A DNA stretch of 50,482 nucleotides, taken from NCBI GenBank assembly GCA_937967805.1, contig CALBTC010000283.1, forward strand, positions 1 to 50,482. The letters run 5' to 3'. Both the position numbers and the translations under genes were made by a program. Position 1 is the stretch's first letter. Every line of letters starts with the position of its first letter. The notes beneath the pieces were generated by a model that did not search any database, was not told the origin of the DNA, and was given only the letters and a program-made list of their open reading frames with translations. Shown piece after piece: positions 17,137 through 26,046 of this stretch. Source of the DNA: an uncultured Anaerolineaceae bacterium. Its GTDB lineage: Bacteria; Chloroflexota; Anaerolineae; Promineifilales; Promineifilaceae.

Positions 17137-17480
17137 TGGGTACAGCTGCTCTCCTCAACTGGCAAAGGCGCATCGGTAACGGGATCATAACATTGACAAA
17201 AACTCACATTCTGACCAGCGTTGCTCCCTTCCCATAAAAAGTAGCGAATGGTGGTTCGGCTGCAATTTTCAACCTGGCGGGCATCTCGAATCCATTCGAC
17301 GCCAACCCCGCCTGATGTCTCCTCTTGAACCAGAAAAAAACGAATATGACTTCGTGCATCACCACCTAGCTGTATTTCTCCATTTGTTGCCAAAAAAAAG
17401 GCAAATGTAGGAAAGGCCATAACCAGGAGCCAAATTAGAAGGAAAACGAAGTACCCAACTCGTTTCAACCAACGCTTCAT
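17133..17480 (-). CDS. small membrane-anchored hypothetical protein
   Basis: A 115-residue protein with a basic start (MKRWLKR), one hydrophobic segment at about 8-32 that serves as signal or anchor, and a polar outer domain with four cysteines (NCS, FCQC, SSC) that could form disulfides. No family recognised. It is sandwiched with one-base and four-base overlaps between the glucan phosphorylase and OsmC genes, which argues for a real, co-translated gene. Confidence 0.65.
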   Translation of the reverse strand: MKRWLKRVGYFVFLLIWLLVMAFPTFAFFLATNGEIQLGGDARSHIRFFLVQEETSGGVGVEWIRDARQVENCSRTTIRYFLWEGSNAGQNVSFCQCYDPVTDAPLPVEESSCTQ

Positions 17481-19627
17481 TATTTAGCTTGGGCGGCCTC
17501 ATTGGCAAGAATTGCTTTAACATAAAGTTCTGTTGTGTACTCTTTAATCATGCGGCGCGTGCCAAACATGGGCGTATTCGAGCGAATGCATTCGCGCATG
17601 ATCTCCACCCATCCCCGTGGAATCCCATCCCGATCACGACTGTAGTAAAGCGGGACGATTTCCTCTTCTAGGACCTGGTAGATGAAGTTGGCATCATATT
17701 CATCCTGAAGTTCATGGTTGTCGAATTCACGTTCATCACCGATGGCCCAGCCGTTTGCCCCGTTGTAGCCTTCAACCCACCAGCCATCGAGGATGCTTAA
17801 ATTCGGAATGCCGTTGATGGCCGCTTTCATGCCGCTAGTGCCGCTGGCCTCACGCGGGCGGCGCGGGTTATTCAGCCATACATCAACCCCTTGCGTCAGG
17901 TAACGGGCCATGTGCATATCATAATCCTCAATGAAGGCAATACGGCCGCCCAATTGATTGTGCTTGGCCAGATTGTAAATGTGCTGAATAAGCGATTTGC
18001 CCGGTTCGTCAGCTGGATGTGCCTTACCCGCAAAAACAATTTGCACGGGCCGGTGAATGTCCAGCAAAATGCGCTGTAAACGCTCTATATCGCGGAAGAT
18101 GAGCGTGGCCCGCTTGTAGGTAGCAAAGCGACGGGCAAAACCAATCGTCAATGCTTCTGGGTCTAGCAGCGTGCCGCTGGTTAGAACCTGGGTCGGATCG
18201 TTGGTGCCGGCTACCCAACGGCGGCGCACACGCTCGCGCAGAAAGCCCATTAGCTTGCGTTTAAGGGCTAGATGAACTTCCCACATTTCGTCATCGGGCG
18301 CTTCTGCTAACCGCTGCCAGACGGCCGGGTTATCGTGCTGTTCAAGCCAGCCCGGCCCGATGTATTTATCAAAGATATTGTGAACTTCTCCAGCAATCCA
18401 GGTGGGAACATGAACGCCGTTCGTAATTGAACTGATAGGCACTTCGTCTACCGGTTTGTCTGGCCACACTTCTTGCCACATTTCGCGGGAGATTTTGCCG
18501 TGCAGCTTGCTAACCCCATTGGATTGGCCAGAAAGTCTTAAAGCAAGGACGGTCATATTGAAGGCCATTCCCCACTCTTCTTCATGCCCGCCCAAACTGA
18601 GAAACTGTTCACGGCTAATACCTAATTCATCCCAAAAGCCATTGAAATATTGTTCAACCATCTGGAAGCCGAAGGCGTCGTGGCCAGCAGGTACAGGTGT
18701 GTGGGTGGTAAAGATGGACTGCCTTTTGACAATAGCGGATGCTTCCTCGAAGCTTTTGCCTTGGGCTACCAATTCGCGAATACATTCCAGGATCAGGAAT
18801 GCAGAGTGGCCTTCGTTCATGTGCCACGCAGAGGGATTGATGCCCAACGCCCGCAAAGCGCGGACGCCGCCAATGCCCAGCATGATTTCTTGGCGGATGC
18901 GGGTTTCGGAGTCACCGGAGTAGAGCCGGGCGGAGAGTTCACGATCCCACGGTTCGTTTTCATCCACGTCGGTATCGAGCAGATAAAGTGGATTGCGCCC
19001 CACCTGTACATGCCAGATGCGGGCCGAGACCGTACGGCCGCCTAAATTGATGGAAACGCGCATTTCGTGTCCATCTCCGTTTAACACCGGCAGCACAGGC
19101 GCCTGGCTGATGTCCAGCTGCTGGTAAACGGCTTCTTGCCAGCCGTGTGATGGGATGCGCTGACGGAAGTAACCTTGCGGATACATGAAGCCAACACCGA
19201 CAAAGGGCAAGCCCAGGTCGCTGGCTTCTTTGGCATGGTCACCGGAAAGAATGCCTAGACCGCCGGAGTAAATGGGCAGGGAGCTGTGGAGCCCAAATTC
19301 AAAGGAGAAATAAGCGATGGTTTTGCCCGCCAGTTCGGGATAGGTTTGATAAAACCAGGAGTCATGATTTTGCATGGTTTCATCAAACAGCATCATCACT
19401 TTGTTGTAATGTCTTAAAAATGTGGAATCTTGAGCAGCTTCTTGTAATTTTAGGGGGCTTATTTCTTGGAGCATCTGCACAGGGTTGTGCAGGGTCTTGC
19501 GCCACAGCGGGTAATCGAGGCGGCGGAAAAGCCCACGCGCTTCAGGGGTCCAACTCCACCAAAGGTTGTAGGCCAATTCAGTTATTCGGCCGATTTTGTC
19601 TGGAACTTTATCATTTAAATGGTTCAT
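17480..19627 (-). CDS. glgP: alpha-glucan (glycogen) phosphorylase
   Basis: A 715-residue glucan phosphorylase of the shorter bacterial type, releasing glucose-1-phosphate from glycogen or maltodextrin with pyridoxal phosphate. The N-terminal DUF3417 region starts with ITELAYNLWWSWTPEARGLF. Core motifs include YSGGLGILSGDH, HMNEGHSAF, FTTHTPVPAGHDAF, GFARRFATYKR and the PLP-lysine segment EASGTSGMKAAINGIPNLS. It starts the transcript with the small membrane protein and OsmC genes. Its product feeds the phosphoglucomutase encoded at 35712. There is no ACGGCCGT copy in this gene although near variants occur. Confidence 0.93.
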   Translation of the reverse strand: MNHLNDKVPDKIGRITELAYNLWWSWTPEARGLFRRLDYPLWRKTLHNPVQMLQEISPLKLQEAAQDSTFLRHYNKVMMLFDETMQNHDSWFYQTYPELAGKTIAYFSFEFGLHSSLPIYSGGLGILSGDHAKEASDLGLPFVGVGFMYPQGYFRQRIPSHGWQEAVYQQLDISQAPVLPVLNGDGHEMRVSINLGGRTVSARIWHVQVGRNPLYLLDTDVDENEPWDRELSARLYSGDSETRIRQEIMLGIGGVRALRALGINPSAWHMNEGHSAFLILECIRELVAQGKSFEEASAIVKRQSIFTTHTPVPAGHDAFGFQMVEQYFNGFWDELGISREQFLSLGGHEEEWGMAFNMTVLALRLSGQSNGVSKLHGKISREMWQEVWPDKPVDEVPISSITNGVHVPTWIAGEVHNIFDKYIGPGWLEQHDNPAVWQRLAEAPDDEMWEVHLALKRKLMGFLRERVRRRWVAGTNDPTQVLTSGTLLDPEALTIGFARRFATYKRATLIFRDIERLQRILLDIHRPVQIVFAGKAHPADEPGKSLIQHIYNLAKHNQLGGRIAFIEDYDMHMARYLTQGVDVWLNNPRRPREASGTSGMKAAINGIPNLSILDGWWVEGYNGANGWAIGDEREFDNHELQDEYDANFIYQVLEEEIVPLYYSRDRDGIPRGWVEIMRECIRSNTPMFGTRRMIKEYTTELYVKAILANEAAQAK

Positions 19628-19695
19628 CTGCTTTGATCCTTTTTTGTAAAAGGGTTTTGTCTGATTTTGGTTGATGTGTCAACTAACAGCCGCCA

Positions 19696-19723
19696 ATTAT
19701 AACACGCTTAGGCATGGTTTCAA
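19696..19723 (-). promoter_or_regulatory. sigma70-type promoter of glgP
   Basis: Read on the minus strand: TTGAAA (19718-19723), 16-nt spacer, TATAAT (19696-19701). The start of transcription would be about 60 bases before the glgP ATG. Confidence 0.65.
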
Positions 19724-19741
19724 TGGCGTAAAGGACACAGA

Positions 19742-20671
19742 TTAGTCACCTGATTCCAGTTGACCGAAAACACCAGCCTGGGACAACGGCCGTTTCGCCC
19801 GGTCCATTGCTAATTCCGCTATTTCGTTAACCAGCCATTGAAACTGTTCTTCAGTCATCAGGGTGAGATCAATATCTGGGGTGGGATAGGTGCCGTTGAT
19901 AACGTAAGGCGTGTCATCTGTCATGACAAATTCGACCATGTTTACGTCGTATTGGTAAGCGCGGGTAATGCGTAAGGCACTCTCAGACAACATCTGCCCG
20001 AGTTCACTTTTGTCGTTGAGGATGTTTTGTTTGTAACGGCCGTTTTTCAGCGAATAGCGCAACGACAACACCTTTTCCTGGCCGACTACAAAGCAGTGCA
20101 CATGCTCATCTGATTCAATAAGCTGCTGCAAAATTTTGGTGCGGGTGCTGCTTTCGTCGTACCGTTGAATCAGTTCATCGACGTTGTGGACACGGTGAAC
20201 GCCGCGCCGCCCGCTGGCCACATTGTCTTTAAAAATGGCCGGCACGCCGACGTAATCGATAATTGCCTGCCAATCCATTGGGTATTTTAAATTGCGAAAA
20301 GTGCTGGGGGTAACGTCTTTTTCCACTTGTTTGTTGGGCAGCACAACGGTGCGCGGGCTTTTCAGGCCCAGCTGGTTGACCAGGGCGATACTGGAAAATT
20401 TGCTGTCGGCCGACAGGGTGGAGGGATTATTGATAATGTAGGTGCCCTGGATAGCAGCGAATTTTAAGTAGGCCTGGTAGTAGGGGATTTCATGGGAGAT
20501 GCGGTCAATGATGACATCGTATTCGCGGGGGTCGTCCATAAAGGTGCCGCCAAGCTGAACCAGCTCGGCCGTGACGTTCTCTTCGCTGTCGTTCACCGCT
20601 TGCATAAACGCTTCAGGCCATTCCCACTCCTGCCCTATGATGAGACCAATCTTCTTTGCCGGTTCGCTCAT
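19742..20671 (-). CDS. ATP-grasp domain protein of unknown substrate
   Basis: A 309-residue protein laid out like RimK/D-Ala ligase ATP-grasp enzymes: an N-terminal pre-ATP-grasp part (KIGLIIGQEWEWPEAF, then IIDRISHEIPYYQAYL), a central nucleotide-binding portion with PAIFKDNVASGRRGVHRV, and a C-terminal part with YQYDVNMVEFVMTDDTPYVING, where Asp/Glu and Asn would bind magnesium. ATP-grasp enzymes join a carboxylate to an amine or thiol through an acyl-phosphate. The substrate is not predictable, and neighbours (glgP, a QTMAN-like glycosyltransferase) do not settle it. ACGGCCGT copies lie at 19786 and 20036. Confidence 0.7.
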   Translation of the reverse strand: MSEPAKKIGLIIGQEWEWPEAFMQAVNDSEENVTAELVQLGGTFMDDPREYDVIIDRISHEIPYYQAYLKFAAIQGTYIINNPSTLSADSKFSSIALVNQLGLKSPRTVVLPNKQVEKDVTPSTFRNLKYPMDWQAIIDYVGVPAIFKDNVASGRRGVHRVHNVDELIQRYDESSTRTKILQQLIESDEHVHCFVVGQEKVLSLRYSLKNGRYKQNILNDKSELGQMLSESALRITRAYQYDVNMVEFVMTDDTPYVINGTYPTPDIDLTLMTEEQFQWLVNEIAELAMDRAKRPLSQAGVFGQLESGD

Positions 20672-20717
20672 TTATCTTCTCCAAAAGCTGTTTTATCTTT
20701 GGGTCCATTGAAAAAAG

Positions 20718-20790
20718 CCAACGCAGAGGCGCCAAGACGCTGAGAAATCAAGAGAAAAAATCTGTGTAATCTGCGAAATCTGTGGTTTTT
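20718..20790. repeat. intergenic word repeat of the TCTGTG type
   Basis: Degenerate copies of CGCAGAGGCGCCAAGACGC and of TCTGTGTAATCTGCGAAATCTGTGG, partly complementary to one another. It lies just upstream of the ATP-grasp start and resembles the CTCTGTG repeat at 25171-25240. The gap 20672-20874 holds no gene. Confidence 0.5.
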
Positions 20791-20874
20791 TCAGAAGAGC
20801 CATCTTTATTCCGTTTTCTTGTTTCGACAGAGTGCTAGAAAACGATACCCTAAATGGAGCGTTGTGCCAAACGA

Positions 20875-22038
20875 CTAACCCTCTTGTTTTATGTGACCAT
20901 CTGCCCGCTGTTTTTGCCAAATCTGGTTTATTTGTGTGTCGTAAAGGGGAGCGGTTTGCTGCCAGGAATAGTGGGAAACGGCCGTTGCCAACCCCTTGGC
21001 CACTTCCCTAATTTCAGCACGATGGGTCAGCGCCCAACCGAGCTTTTGCGCCAGTTCTGCTTCATCGGCGTAGAGGCAAGCCTCGTGAAACTGGTCTGGC
21101 AGCAGTTCAGGGTAGCTCAACCGGCGGGGCAGCAGCGGGAACGTCTGGCAGCAGATCGCTTCCAGCAGGCTGATGCCAAAAAATTCGTGGTACGCCGTGG
21201 AAATGGTGATGTCGGCCCGCCACAGCAGGCGGCGGTAAGTGGGCAAATCGGCGTGGCCCACGTGGATGATGCGTCCGCTTAATTTGTGGAGCGCTTCGTT
21301 GAAAATGGACGGCCGTTTCCCGTACTGTTGTCCACAAAGCGCCACTTCAAATGGATGCCCTGCCTCTGCCGCAGCGTACAGCGCCGCAAAAAACGCCTCA
21401 GGATTTTTGTCATATTCCCAGCGCTGGTTCCACAAAATAAGCGGGACACGATTTGGTTGCCGCACACGCGTTCCCAGCGCCAGGCGCTGAAAATTGATGC
21501 CAACGGGCAGTACCTGGCTCTTTTTGCGCAGCTTGCCCACGGCGTTTAGCTCGTTGTACTCTGGAAAATGTTTGAGAAAGTTAGGCAGGACGTCGAAAAA
21601 GCTTTCTAAATGGTAGTGAGAATTAAAGAAAACGTGGTTGGCGGCCAGCATGGAGGCGATGTTAATGAAAGCGTAATGTTGGTCCCGTTCGCCCAACTGC
21701 CGGCGCATAGGTCCGGTACGGCCGTCTGCCGGCAAAGGGTACGTTAGCTGATTTTCATGCATGTAGAGGATGGTGGGGATGACGGCCGTTTGCGGCCGGG
21801 TCAGCGCCAAAAACGTGGTCAAATCAAGCATATCGGTGGCCAAAAGCACGTCCGGCTGCGCTTTTGCCGCCAAAAAGCGCCCGGCCAGCGTGATCGCCCC
21901 GCCGTGCATCCGCCATTTCCAAAAACGATCAGGCAAGGTGTGCAGGATTACTTCGTGTTGGCTGCTTTGCTGCCAGCCTTCAGCCCACGATTTATGGCTG
22001 CCGCCATGATAGGGAGAAACGAGATGAATACGTAACAT
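20875..22038 (-). CDS. DUF3524 glycosyltransferase, QTMAN-like
   Basis: A 387-residue glycosyltransferase of the GT-B fold whose N-terminal part matches DUF3524: SPYHGGSHKSWAEGW at the start, LLATDMLDL, and YMHENQLTYPLP. The same domain defines the vertebrate tRNA-queuosine mannosyltransferase QTMAN (GTDC1). The C-terminal GT4-like half has ILWNQRWEYDKNPEAFF and STAYHEFFGISLLEAI, the sugar-nucleotide-binding region. The start at ATG 22036-22038 gives the family's usual opening; an extra 11 codons upstream are less likely. A bacterial tRNA role is inference; no queuosine genes are in the window. Confidence 0.8.
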   Translation of the reverse strand: MLRIHLVSPYHGGSHKSWAEGWQQSSQHEVILHTLPDRFWKWRMHGGAITLAGRFLAAKAQPDVLLATDMLDLTTFLALTRPQTAVIPTILYMHENQLTYPLPADGRTGPMRRQLGERDQHYAFINIASMLAANHVFFNSHYHLESFFDVLPNFLKHFPEYNELNAVGKLRKKSQVLPVGINFQRLALGTRVRQPNRVPLILWNQRWEYDKNPEAFFAALYAAAEAGHPFEVALCGQQYGKRPSIFNEALHKLSGRIIHVGHADLPTYRRLLWRADITISTAYHEFFGISLLEAICCQTFPLLPRRLSYPELLPDQFHEACLYADEAELAQKLGWALTHRAEIREVAKGLATAVSHYSWQQTAPLYDTQINQIWQKQRADGHIKQEG

Positions 22039-22186
22039 AATTTTTGACAACTGACTTGGCCAAAGATACACTCATTGTGAAAAATGTCATAAATTAACTC
22101 GCCCTGATAAAGACATTGTAATATACTTAAAAATGATAGAATTGAAGACAAAATTCCGCTGCATTAAATTAACCAATTTTGTTTTC

Positions 22187-22236
22187 CGTAAACCGCGAAT
22201 TGCCTGAGACTTTCTATAAACGAATTGCGGTTTACG
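22187..22236. repeat. inverted repeat upstream of iscX-nuo
   Basis: CGTAAACCGC-GAATT (22187-22201) faces AATTGCGGTTTACG (22223-22236), near-exact arms around about 21 bases. It could be an operator or terminator between the divergent glycosyltransferase and iscX genes. The rest of the 22039-22329 gap shows no gene; ACGGCCGT is at 22264. Confidence 0.55.
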
Positions 22237-22329
22237 CAACTTAAAACGGAGAATATCCTGCAAACGGCCGTTTCCTAAAGTATAAAGAACGGCTCAAGGT
22301 CGGCAAAACGTTAGACAGGTATCCACCCG

Positions 22330-22551
22330 GTGAGTCAACAACCGCACCAGCTCTATTGGGAATCTACTTACGCCATCACGGTAGCGTTAATGACACAATA
22401 CCCGGAGCGTAACCCGGAAGATGTGGGCCTGGAAGAGTTAGCCCAGCTTGTGGAATCCTTACCTGGTTTTGACGATGACCCTGCGCTGGTAACCGAACGC
22501 ATCTTGCTGGATATTCAAACCGTCTGGTACGAGGAGGCAACCAACCTATGA
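22330..22551 (+). CDS. iscX: IscX-like Fe-S assembly protein
   Basis: A 73-residue protein matching IscX (YfhJ): an N-terminal [12 protein letters not shown] helix, [14 protein letters not shown], then the hallmark [14 protein letters not shown] and a closing QTVWYEEAT. IscX is a small acidic partner of the cysteine desulfurase IscS that modulates iron-sulfur cluster assembly. It starts with GTG and has only a weak ribosome site. Its stop overlaps the nuoB start by four bases (ATGA), so it is translationally coupled to an Fe-S subunit of complex I, which fits a delivery role. Confidence 0.85.
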   Translation: MSQQPHQLYWESTYAITVALMTQYPERNPEDVGLEELAQLVESLPGFDDDPALVTERILLDIQTVWYEEATNL

Positions 22552-23246
22552 CTGCTGATTCATCAGCCGCAGGCTCCCCTGACGTTGTTGTTCCCGAGGA
22601 ATTAAGCAACAACGTTGTCATCACCAATATTGCCAAGCTGTTAGACCCCGTTTACAACTGGGGTCGCCGTAACTCCGTCTGGCCCATGGTTTTTGGCCTG
22701 GCCTGCTGCGCCATTGAGATGATTTGTACGGCCGCCAGCCGCTACGATTTGGCCCGCTTTGGCATGGAAGTTTTCCGCGCCACGCCGCGCCAATCTGACC
22801 TGATGATTGTGTCCGGCACGGTCACCAAAAAGATGGTGCCCACCATCGTGCGCCTGTACAACCAGATGCCCGAGCCGCGCTACGTGCTCAGCATGGGTGC
22901 CTGTGCCTCCGGCGGCGGTCCTTTCAAGGAAGGCTACAACGTCGTGGACGGCATTGATAAATTTGTGCCCGTAGACGTCTATGTTCCCGGCTGCCCGCCC
23001 ACACCGCAAGCCCTCATTAACGGGCTAATTGCCCTGCAAGAAAAAATCGATCAGCAATCGATTGCCACCGTGCCCTGGTACCGTAAAGATGATCCTACGA
23101 CTGGATTGGTGCCTGTGCCTGTTTTGGGGCCGGACCTGGTTGATTTGCGCCAATTGGACATCATCAAGGCGGAGGCAGCCAAAGCCCAGGCAGAAATGGC
23201 TGAAGCTGAGTCAGAAGAAGTGGCTGAAGCTGAGACGGCCGCATAA
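22548..23246 (+). CDS. nuoB: NADH-quinone oxidoreductase subunit B
   Basis: A 232-residue NuoB, the subunit that holds cluster N2 beside the quinone site in the connecting module of complex I. Cluster ligands are visible in [10 protein letters not shown] (two cysteines), MGACASGG and [36 protein letters not shown] is the standard core. It has a C-terminal extension of about 60 residues ending in an Ala/Glu-rich tail. It is coupled to iscX upstream; 94 bases with a word repeat separate it from nuoCD. Confidence 0.95.
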   Translation: MTADSSAAGSPDVVVPEELSNNVVITNIAKLLDPVYNWGRRNSVWPMVFGLACCAIEMICTAASRYDLARFGMEVFRATPRQSDLMIVSGTVTKKMVPTIVRLYNQMPEPRYVLSMGACASGGGPFKEGYNVVDGIDKFVPVDVYVPGCPPTPQALINGLIALQEKIDQQSIATVPWYRKDDPTTGLVPVPVLGPDLVDLRQLDIIKAEAAKAQAEMAEAESEEVAEAETAA

Positions 23247-23249
23247 CCT

Positions 23250-23325
23250 AGTAATTATGTAATTGAGTAATTGGGTAATTTGACTTTTCACTTACTTAAT
23301 TACCCAATTACCCACTTACCGACTT
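23250..23325 (+). repeat. self-complementary word repeat before nuoCD
   Basis: Copies of TAATTG/GGTAATT on the left face AATTACCC copies on the right, allowing a long hairpin. It ends about 15 bases before the nuoCD start. Confidence 0.65.
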
Positions 23326-23340
23326 GAAGAAGGATCACTC

Positions 23341-24987
23341 ATGAGCGAAATGATTCTCGATGATCAATCACAAGACGACGGTACGGCCGTCAACCAAAAT
23401 CCCGCCGAACGAGCCGCCGCGCTGCTTAAAGAGCGCTTCCCCGATGCCGTCACCGATGAAACCCGTGACGGCTACACCGGCTTGATGGTCTCCGCTGACA
23501 AACTGGTGGAAGTGGCCACAGCCTTGCGCGATGACATCGGCTTTGACTATCTGAGCAGCGTCACCGGCGTGGATCAACTTGACGACAATAAGCTGGAAGC
23601 CGTTTACCATACCTACAGCATCGACCAGGGCGGCGGCGCGCTGGTCCTTCACGTACAGGTAGACCGCGACAATCCCGTTATCCCGTCGCTGACCCCCATC
23701 TGGCCCGGTGCCGACTTCCAGGAGCGTGAAGCGTACGATTTGCTCGGCATTCATTTTGAGGGGCATGACGATTTGCGCCGCATTCTCACCTGGGATGGTT
23801 TTGACGGGCATCCGCTGCGCAAAGATTGGCGCGAAGTTTTCTACGAAGAAGACAACAAGCCATTTGGCAGCCGCTGGCCCGGCGGCGAGGTGTTCCGCGC
23901 CGAAGAAAAGAATCCTTATGGCAAAAATGTGCAGTATCCCAAGGGTTGGGTGCCCACCGGCGATGAGTACGATGTGGAAACAGAAATGTACACCGGCATC
24001 ACCTACACTCGCGATGAAGAATCCGGCCTGAAGACCGACAAGCTGACGGTCAACATGGGGCCACAGCATCCCTCCACCCACGGCGTGTTCCGCATGGTGG
24101 TAACGCTGGACGGTGAAACGGTGGTGGACCTGAAGCCGGTGATGGGCTACCTGCACCGCAACCACGAGAAAATTGGCGAGCGCAACACATTCATCCAAAA
24201 CATTCCCTACACCGACCGGCTCGATTATCTCAGCTCCATGAGCAACAATCACGGCTACGTGCTGGCCATTGAGCAACTGCTGGGTTCAGAAGTACCGGAG
24301 CGGGCGGAATGGATTCGCATTTTGATGGTGGAGCTGACCCGAATTTGTAACCATTTGTGGGCGCTGGGCTTTTTGCTAAACGACCTGGGCGCTCTGCAAA
24401 CACCCATGCTTTATTTTTACCTGGAACGTGAACTGATTCTAGATTTCTTTGAAGCCGCTGCCGGTTCGCGCATGATGTGCAACTACATGCGCTTTGGTGG
24501 TCTGGCTTATGATCTGCCCGATGACGTGCGCGGCCAGGAGACGATGAGCTTTTTGGAAGAGCTGGTTTATGAGCACATCCCGGCCGTTTTGGACCAGGGT
24601 GACGGGCTGATGACCAACAATGAAATTGTGCGGTCGCGCAGCATTGGCGTGGGCGTTTTGCCGCGTGAGGCGGCCATTGCTTACAGCGCCGCCGGACCGG
24701 TGTTGCGCGCCAGCGGCGTGCAATACGACGTGCGTCGGGCTGAACCCTACTCATATTACGCAAGCCTCGATTTTGATATTCCGGTGCGCTACAACGGGGA
24801 TATTTATGATCGGTACCTGATTCGCATGGATGAAATGCGGCAAAGCTTGCGCATTTTGGAGCAGGTGCTGCCGCACCTGAAGGCTACCAAAGGTGCGCCA
24901 ATCATTGATGGCAAACCTCAGTATGCCATACGGATGCCCAATGCTGGTGAAGCATACGGCCGTGTCGAGAACCCCAAAGGCGAATGA
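23341..24987 (+). CDS. nuoCD: NADH-quinone oxidoreductase subunit C/D fusion, stops early
   Basis: A 548-residue fused NuoC and NuoD. The NuoC part (about 15-190) includes [24 protein letters not shown]. The NuoD part (about 225-548) includes [28 protein letters not shown], the quinone-side histidine region, and ends at VENPKGE. In all NuoD proteins PxGE is followed by GYYL-type sequence and about 55 more residues. Here an in-frame TGA (24985-24987) interrupts at that point, and the expected C-terminus continues in the same frame to 25161. Without readthrough the product lacks part of the quinone-binding subunit. Sequencing error, recent nonsense mutation and recoding remain open. Confidence 0.92.
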   Translation: MSEMILDDQSQDDGTAVNQNPAERAAALLKERFPDAVTDETRDGYTGLMVSADKLVEVATALRDDIGFDYLSSVTGVDQLDDNKLEAVYHTYSIDQGGGALVLHVQVDRDNPVIPSLTPIWPGADFQEREAYDLLGIHFEGHDDLRRILTWDGFDGHPLRKDWREVFYEEDNKPFGSRWPGGEVFRAEEKNPYGKNVQYPKGWVPTGDEYDVETEMYTGITYTRDEESGLKTDKLTVNMGPQHPSTHGVFRMVVTLDGETVVDLKPVMGYLHRNHEKIGERNTFIQNIPYTDRLDYLSSMSNNHGYVLAIEQLLGSEVPERAEWIRILMVELTRICNHLWALGFLLNDLGALQTPMLYFYLERELILDFFEAAAGSRMMCNYMRFGGLAYDLPDDVRGQETMSFLEELVYEHIPAVLDQGDGLMTNNEIVRSRSIGVGVLPREAAIAYSAAGPVLRASGVQYDVRRAEPYSYYASLDFDIPVRYNGDIYDRYLIRMDEMRQSLRILEQVLPHLKATKGAPIIDGKPQYAIRMPNAGEAYGRVENPKGE

Positions 24988-25161
24988 GGCTATTACCTGA
25001 CTACCCGCCGCCTCGAATCCAACCCGGACCGCTACCATGTGCGGGCTCCCTCCTTCATCAACCTGACCCCGCTGGGCAAGATGTGTGAAGGGCATAAAGT
25101 GGCCGACATCGTGGCCATCCTGGGCAGCATCGACATCGTTTTGGGCGAAGTAGATCGATAA
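24988..25161 (+). pseudogene. nuoD: remaining C-terminus of NuoD after in-frame TGA
   Basis: In the same frame as nuoCD, codons after the TGA read [27 protein letters not shown] and [18 protein letters not shown], then TAA at 25159-25161. This is the canonical NuoD end. No other stop, indel or codon-use change is visible in the 57 codons, so the segment still looks selected. Confidence 0.85.
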
Positions 25162-25170
25162 TTTCCTGAA

Positions 25171-25240
25171 AGCCACAGAGAACACTGAGCAAACAGAGTG
25201 TAGAGCTAAATTCTTATGACTCTCTGTGAACTCTGTGGCT
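25171..25240 (+). repeat. inverted word repeat between nuoCD and nuoI
   Basis: AGCCACAGAG (25171-25180) pairs with CTCTGTGGCT (25231-25240), with inner ACAGAG/CTCTGTG copies. It ends 17 bases before the nuoI start. Similar words occur at 20718-20790. Confidence 0.65.
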
Positions 25241-25257
25241 AATCATGAGGAGAAGCT

Positions 25258-25953
25258 ATGTACGGACTTGGCATTTTGAAGGGTATGGCAATCACGTTTA
25301 AACATTTTGTTGATTCCTACCTGGACGATATTTTTTGGGCAGCCCGCGGCGGCCGTTATTACAACAATGAAGCGCTACAGGTGCGGCAAGGCTTGAAAGG
25401 GAAAGGCGTGAAAACGGTCTTCTATCCGGAAGAAAAATTGCCCGTGCCGGAACGCTTCCGCTTTGTGCCGTTCCTGATAACTGACGATCCGCCGCCTGGG
25501 CAAAAATGGGGCAAGGATTGGTGTACCTCTTGTGGCATTTGCGCCAAAGTGTGCCCGCCGCAATGTATCTGGATCGAACGAGGTAAACTGCCAAACGGCC
25601 GTCCCAAGCCCGAACCTGAGCAGTTCTACATCGACATTGACATCTGCATGAACTGTGGCTTTTGCGCCGAGTTTTGCCCGTTTGACGCCATCAAGCTGGA
25701 CCACGATTATGAATTGGCCAGCTACGACCGCACCACGGCCCACATCCACGACAAGGAGCGGCTGAGCAAGCCACTGAGCTACTGGCGCGAGATTGCCCCG
25801 CAAAAAGCGGCCGCCGAAGCCGCCATCCGCGATCATGTAGAAGAGCTAAAAGCGTGGAAAAAAGAACACGGCCGCGACGCCGATATGTCTAAAGCGCCCA
25901 AGCTGTCTGAGGAACATACCAAGCAGCTATACTATCGCGGGGAATATTACTAA
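25258..25953 (+). CDS. nuoI: NADH-quinone oxidoreductase subunit I (2x[4Fe-4S])
   Basis: A 231-residue ferredoxin-type subunit that carries clusters N6a and N6b in complex I. Two CxxCxxCxxxCP motifs are visible: CTSCGICAKVCP (near 96) and CMNCGFCAEFCP (near 136). The C-terminal tail of about 70 residues, rich in Ala, Glu and Lys, is longer than in E. coli. A ribosome site GAGGAG precedes the ATG. It stands with nuoB and nuoCD, so the window encodes the connecting (Q) module only; nuoA, E-H and J-N are not here. Confidence 0.92.
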   Translation: MYGLGILKGMAITFKHFVDSYLDDIFWAARGGRYYNNEALQVRQGLKGKGVKTVFYPEEKLPVPERFRFVPFLITDDPPPGQKWGKDWCTSCGICAKVCPPQCIWIERGKLPNGRPKPEPEQFYIDIDICMNCGFCAEFCPFDAIKLDHDYELASYDRTTAHIHDKERLSKPLSYWREIAPQKAAAEAAIRDHVEELKAWKKEHGRDADMSKAPKLSEEHTKQLYYRGEYY

Positions 25954-26046
25954 CTTTTCTCGCCGTTAAAAATTGTTGATTATAGTGAGCGTTGCGTATT
26001 TCATCTGACAGGGATGGGGTACGCAATTGCTTTTTAAGGAGAACAT

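Noticed and set aside
23368..24276. 302-codon open frame antisense to nuoCD
   Set aside because: A shadow of a well-identified gene; the translation is rich in low-complexity His/Val runs and has no motif.
24985..24987. Selenocysteine at the nuoD TGA
   Set aside because: NuoD has no Cys or Sec at this position in any family member I know, and no selenocysteine genes are present in the window. Readthrough or error is more likely.
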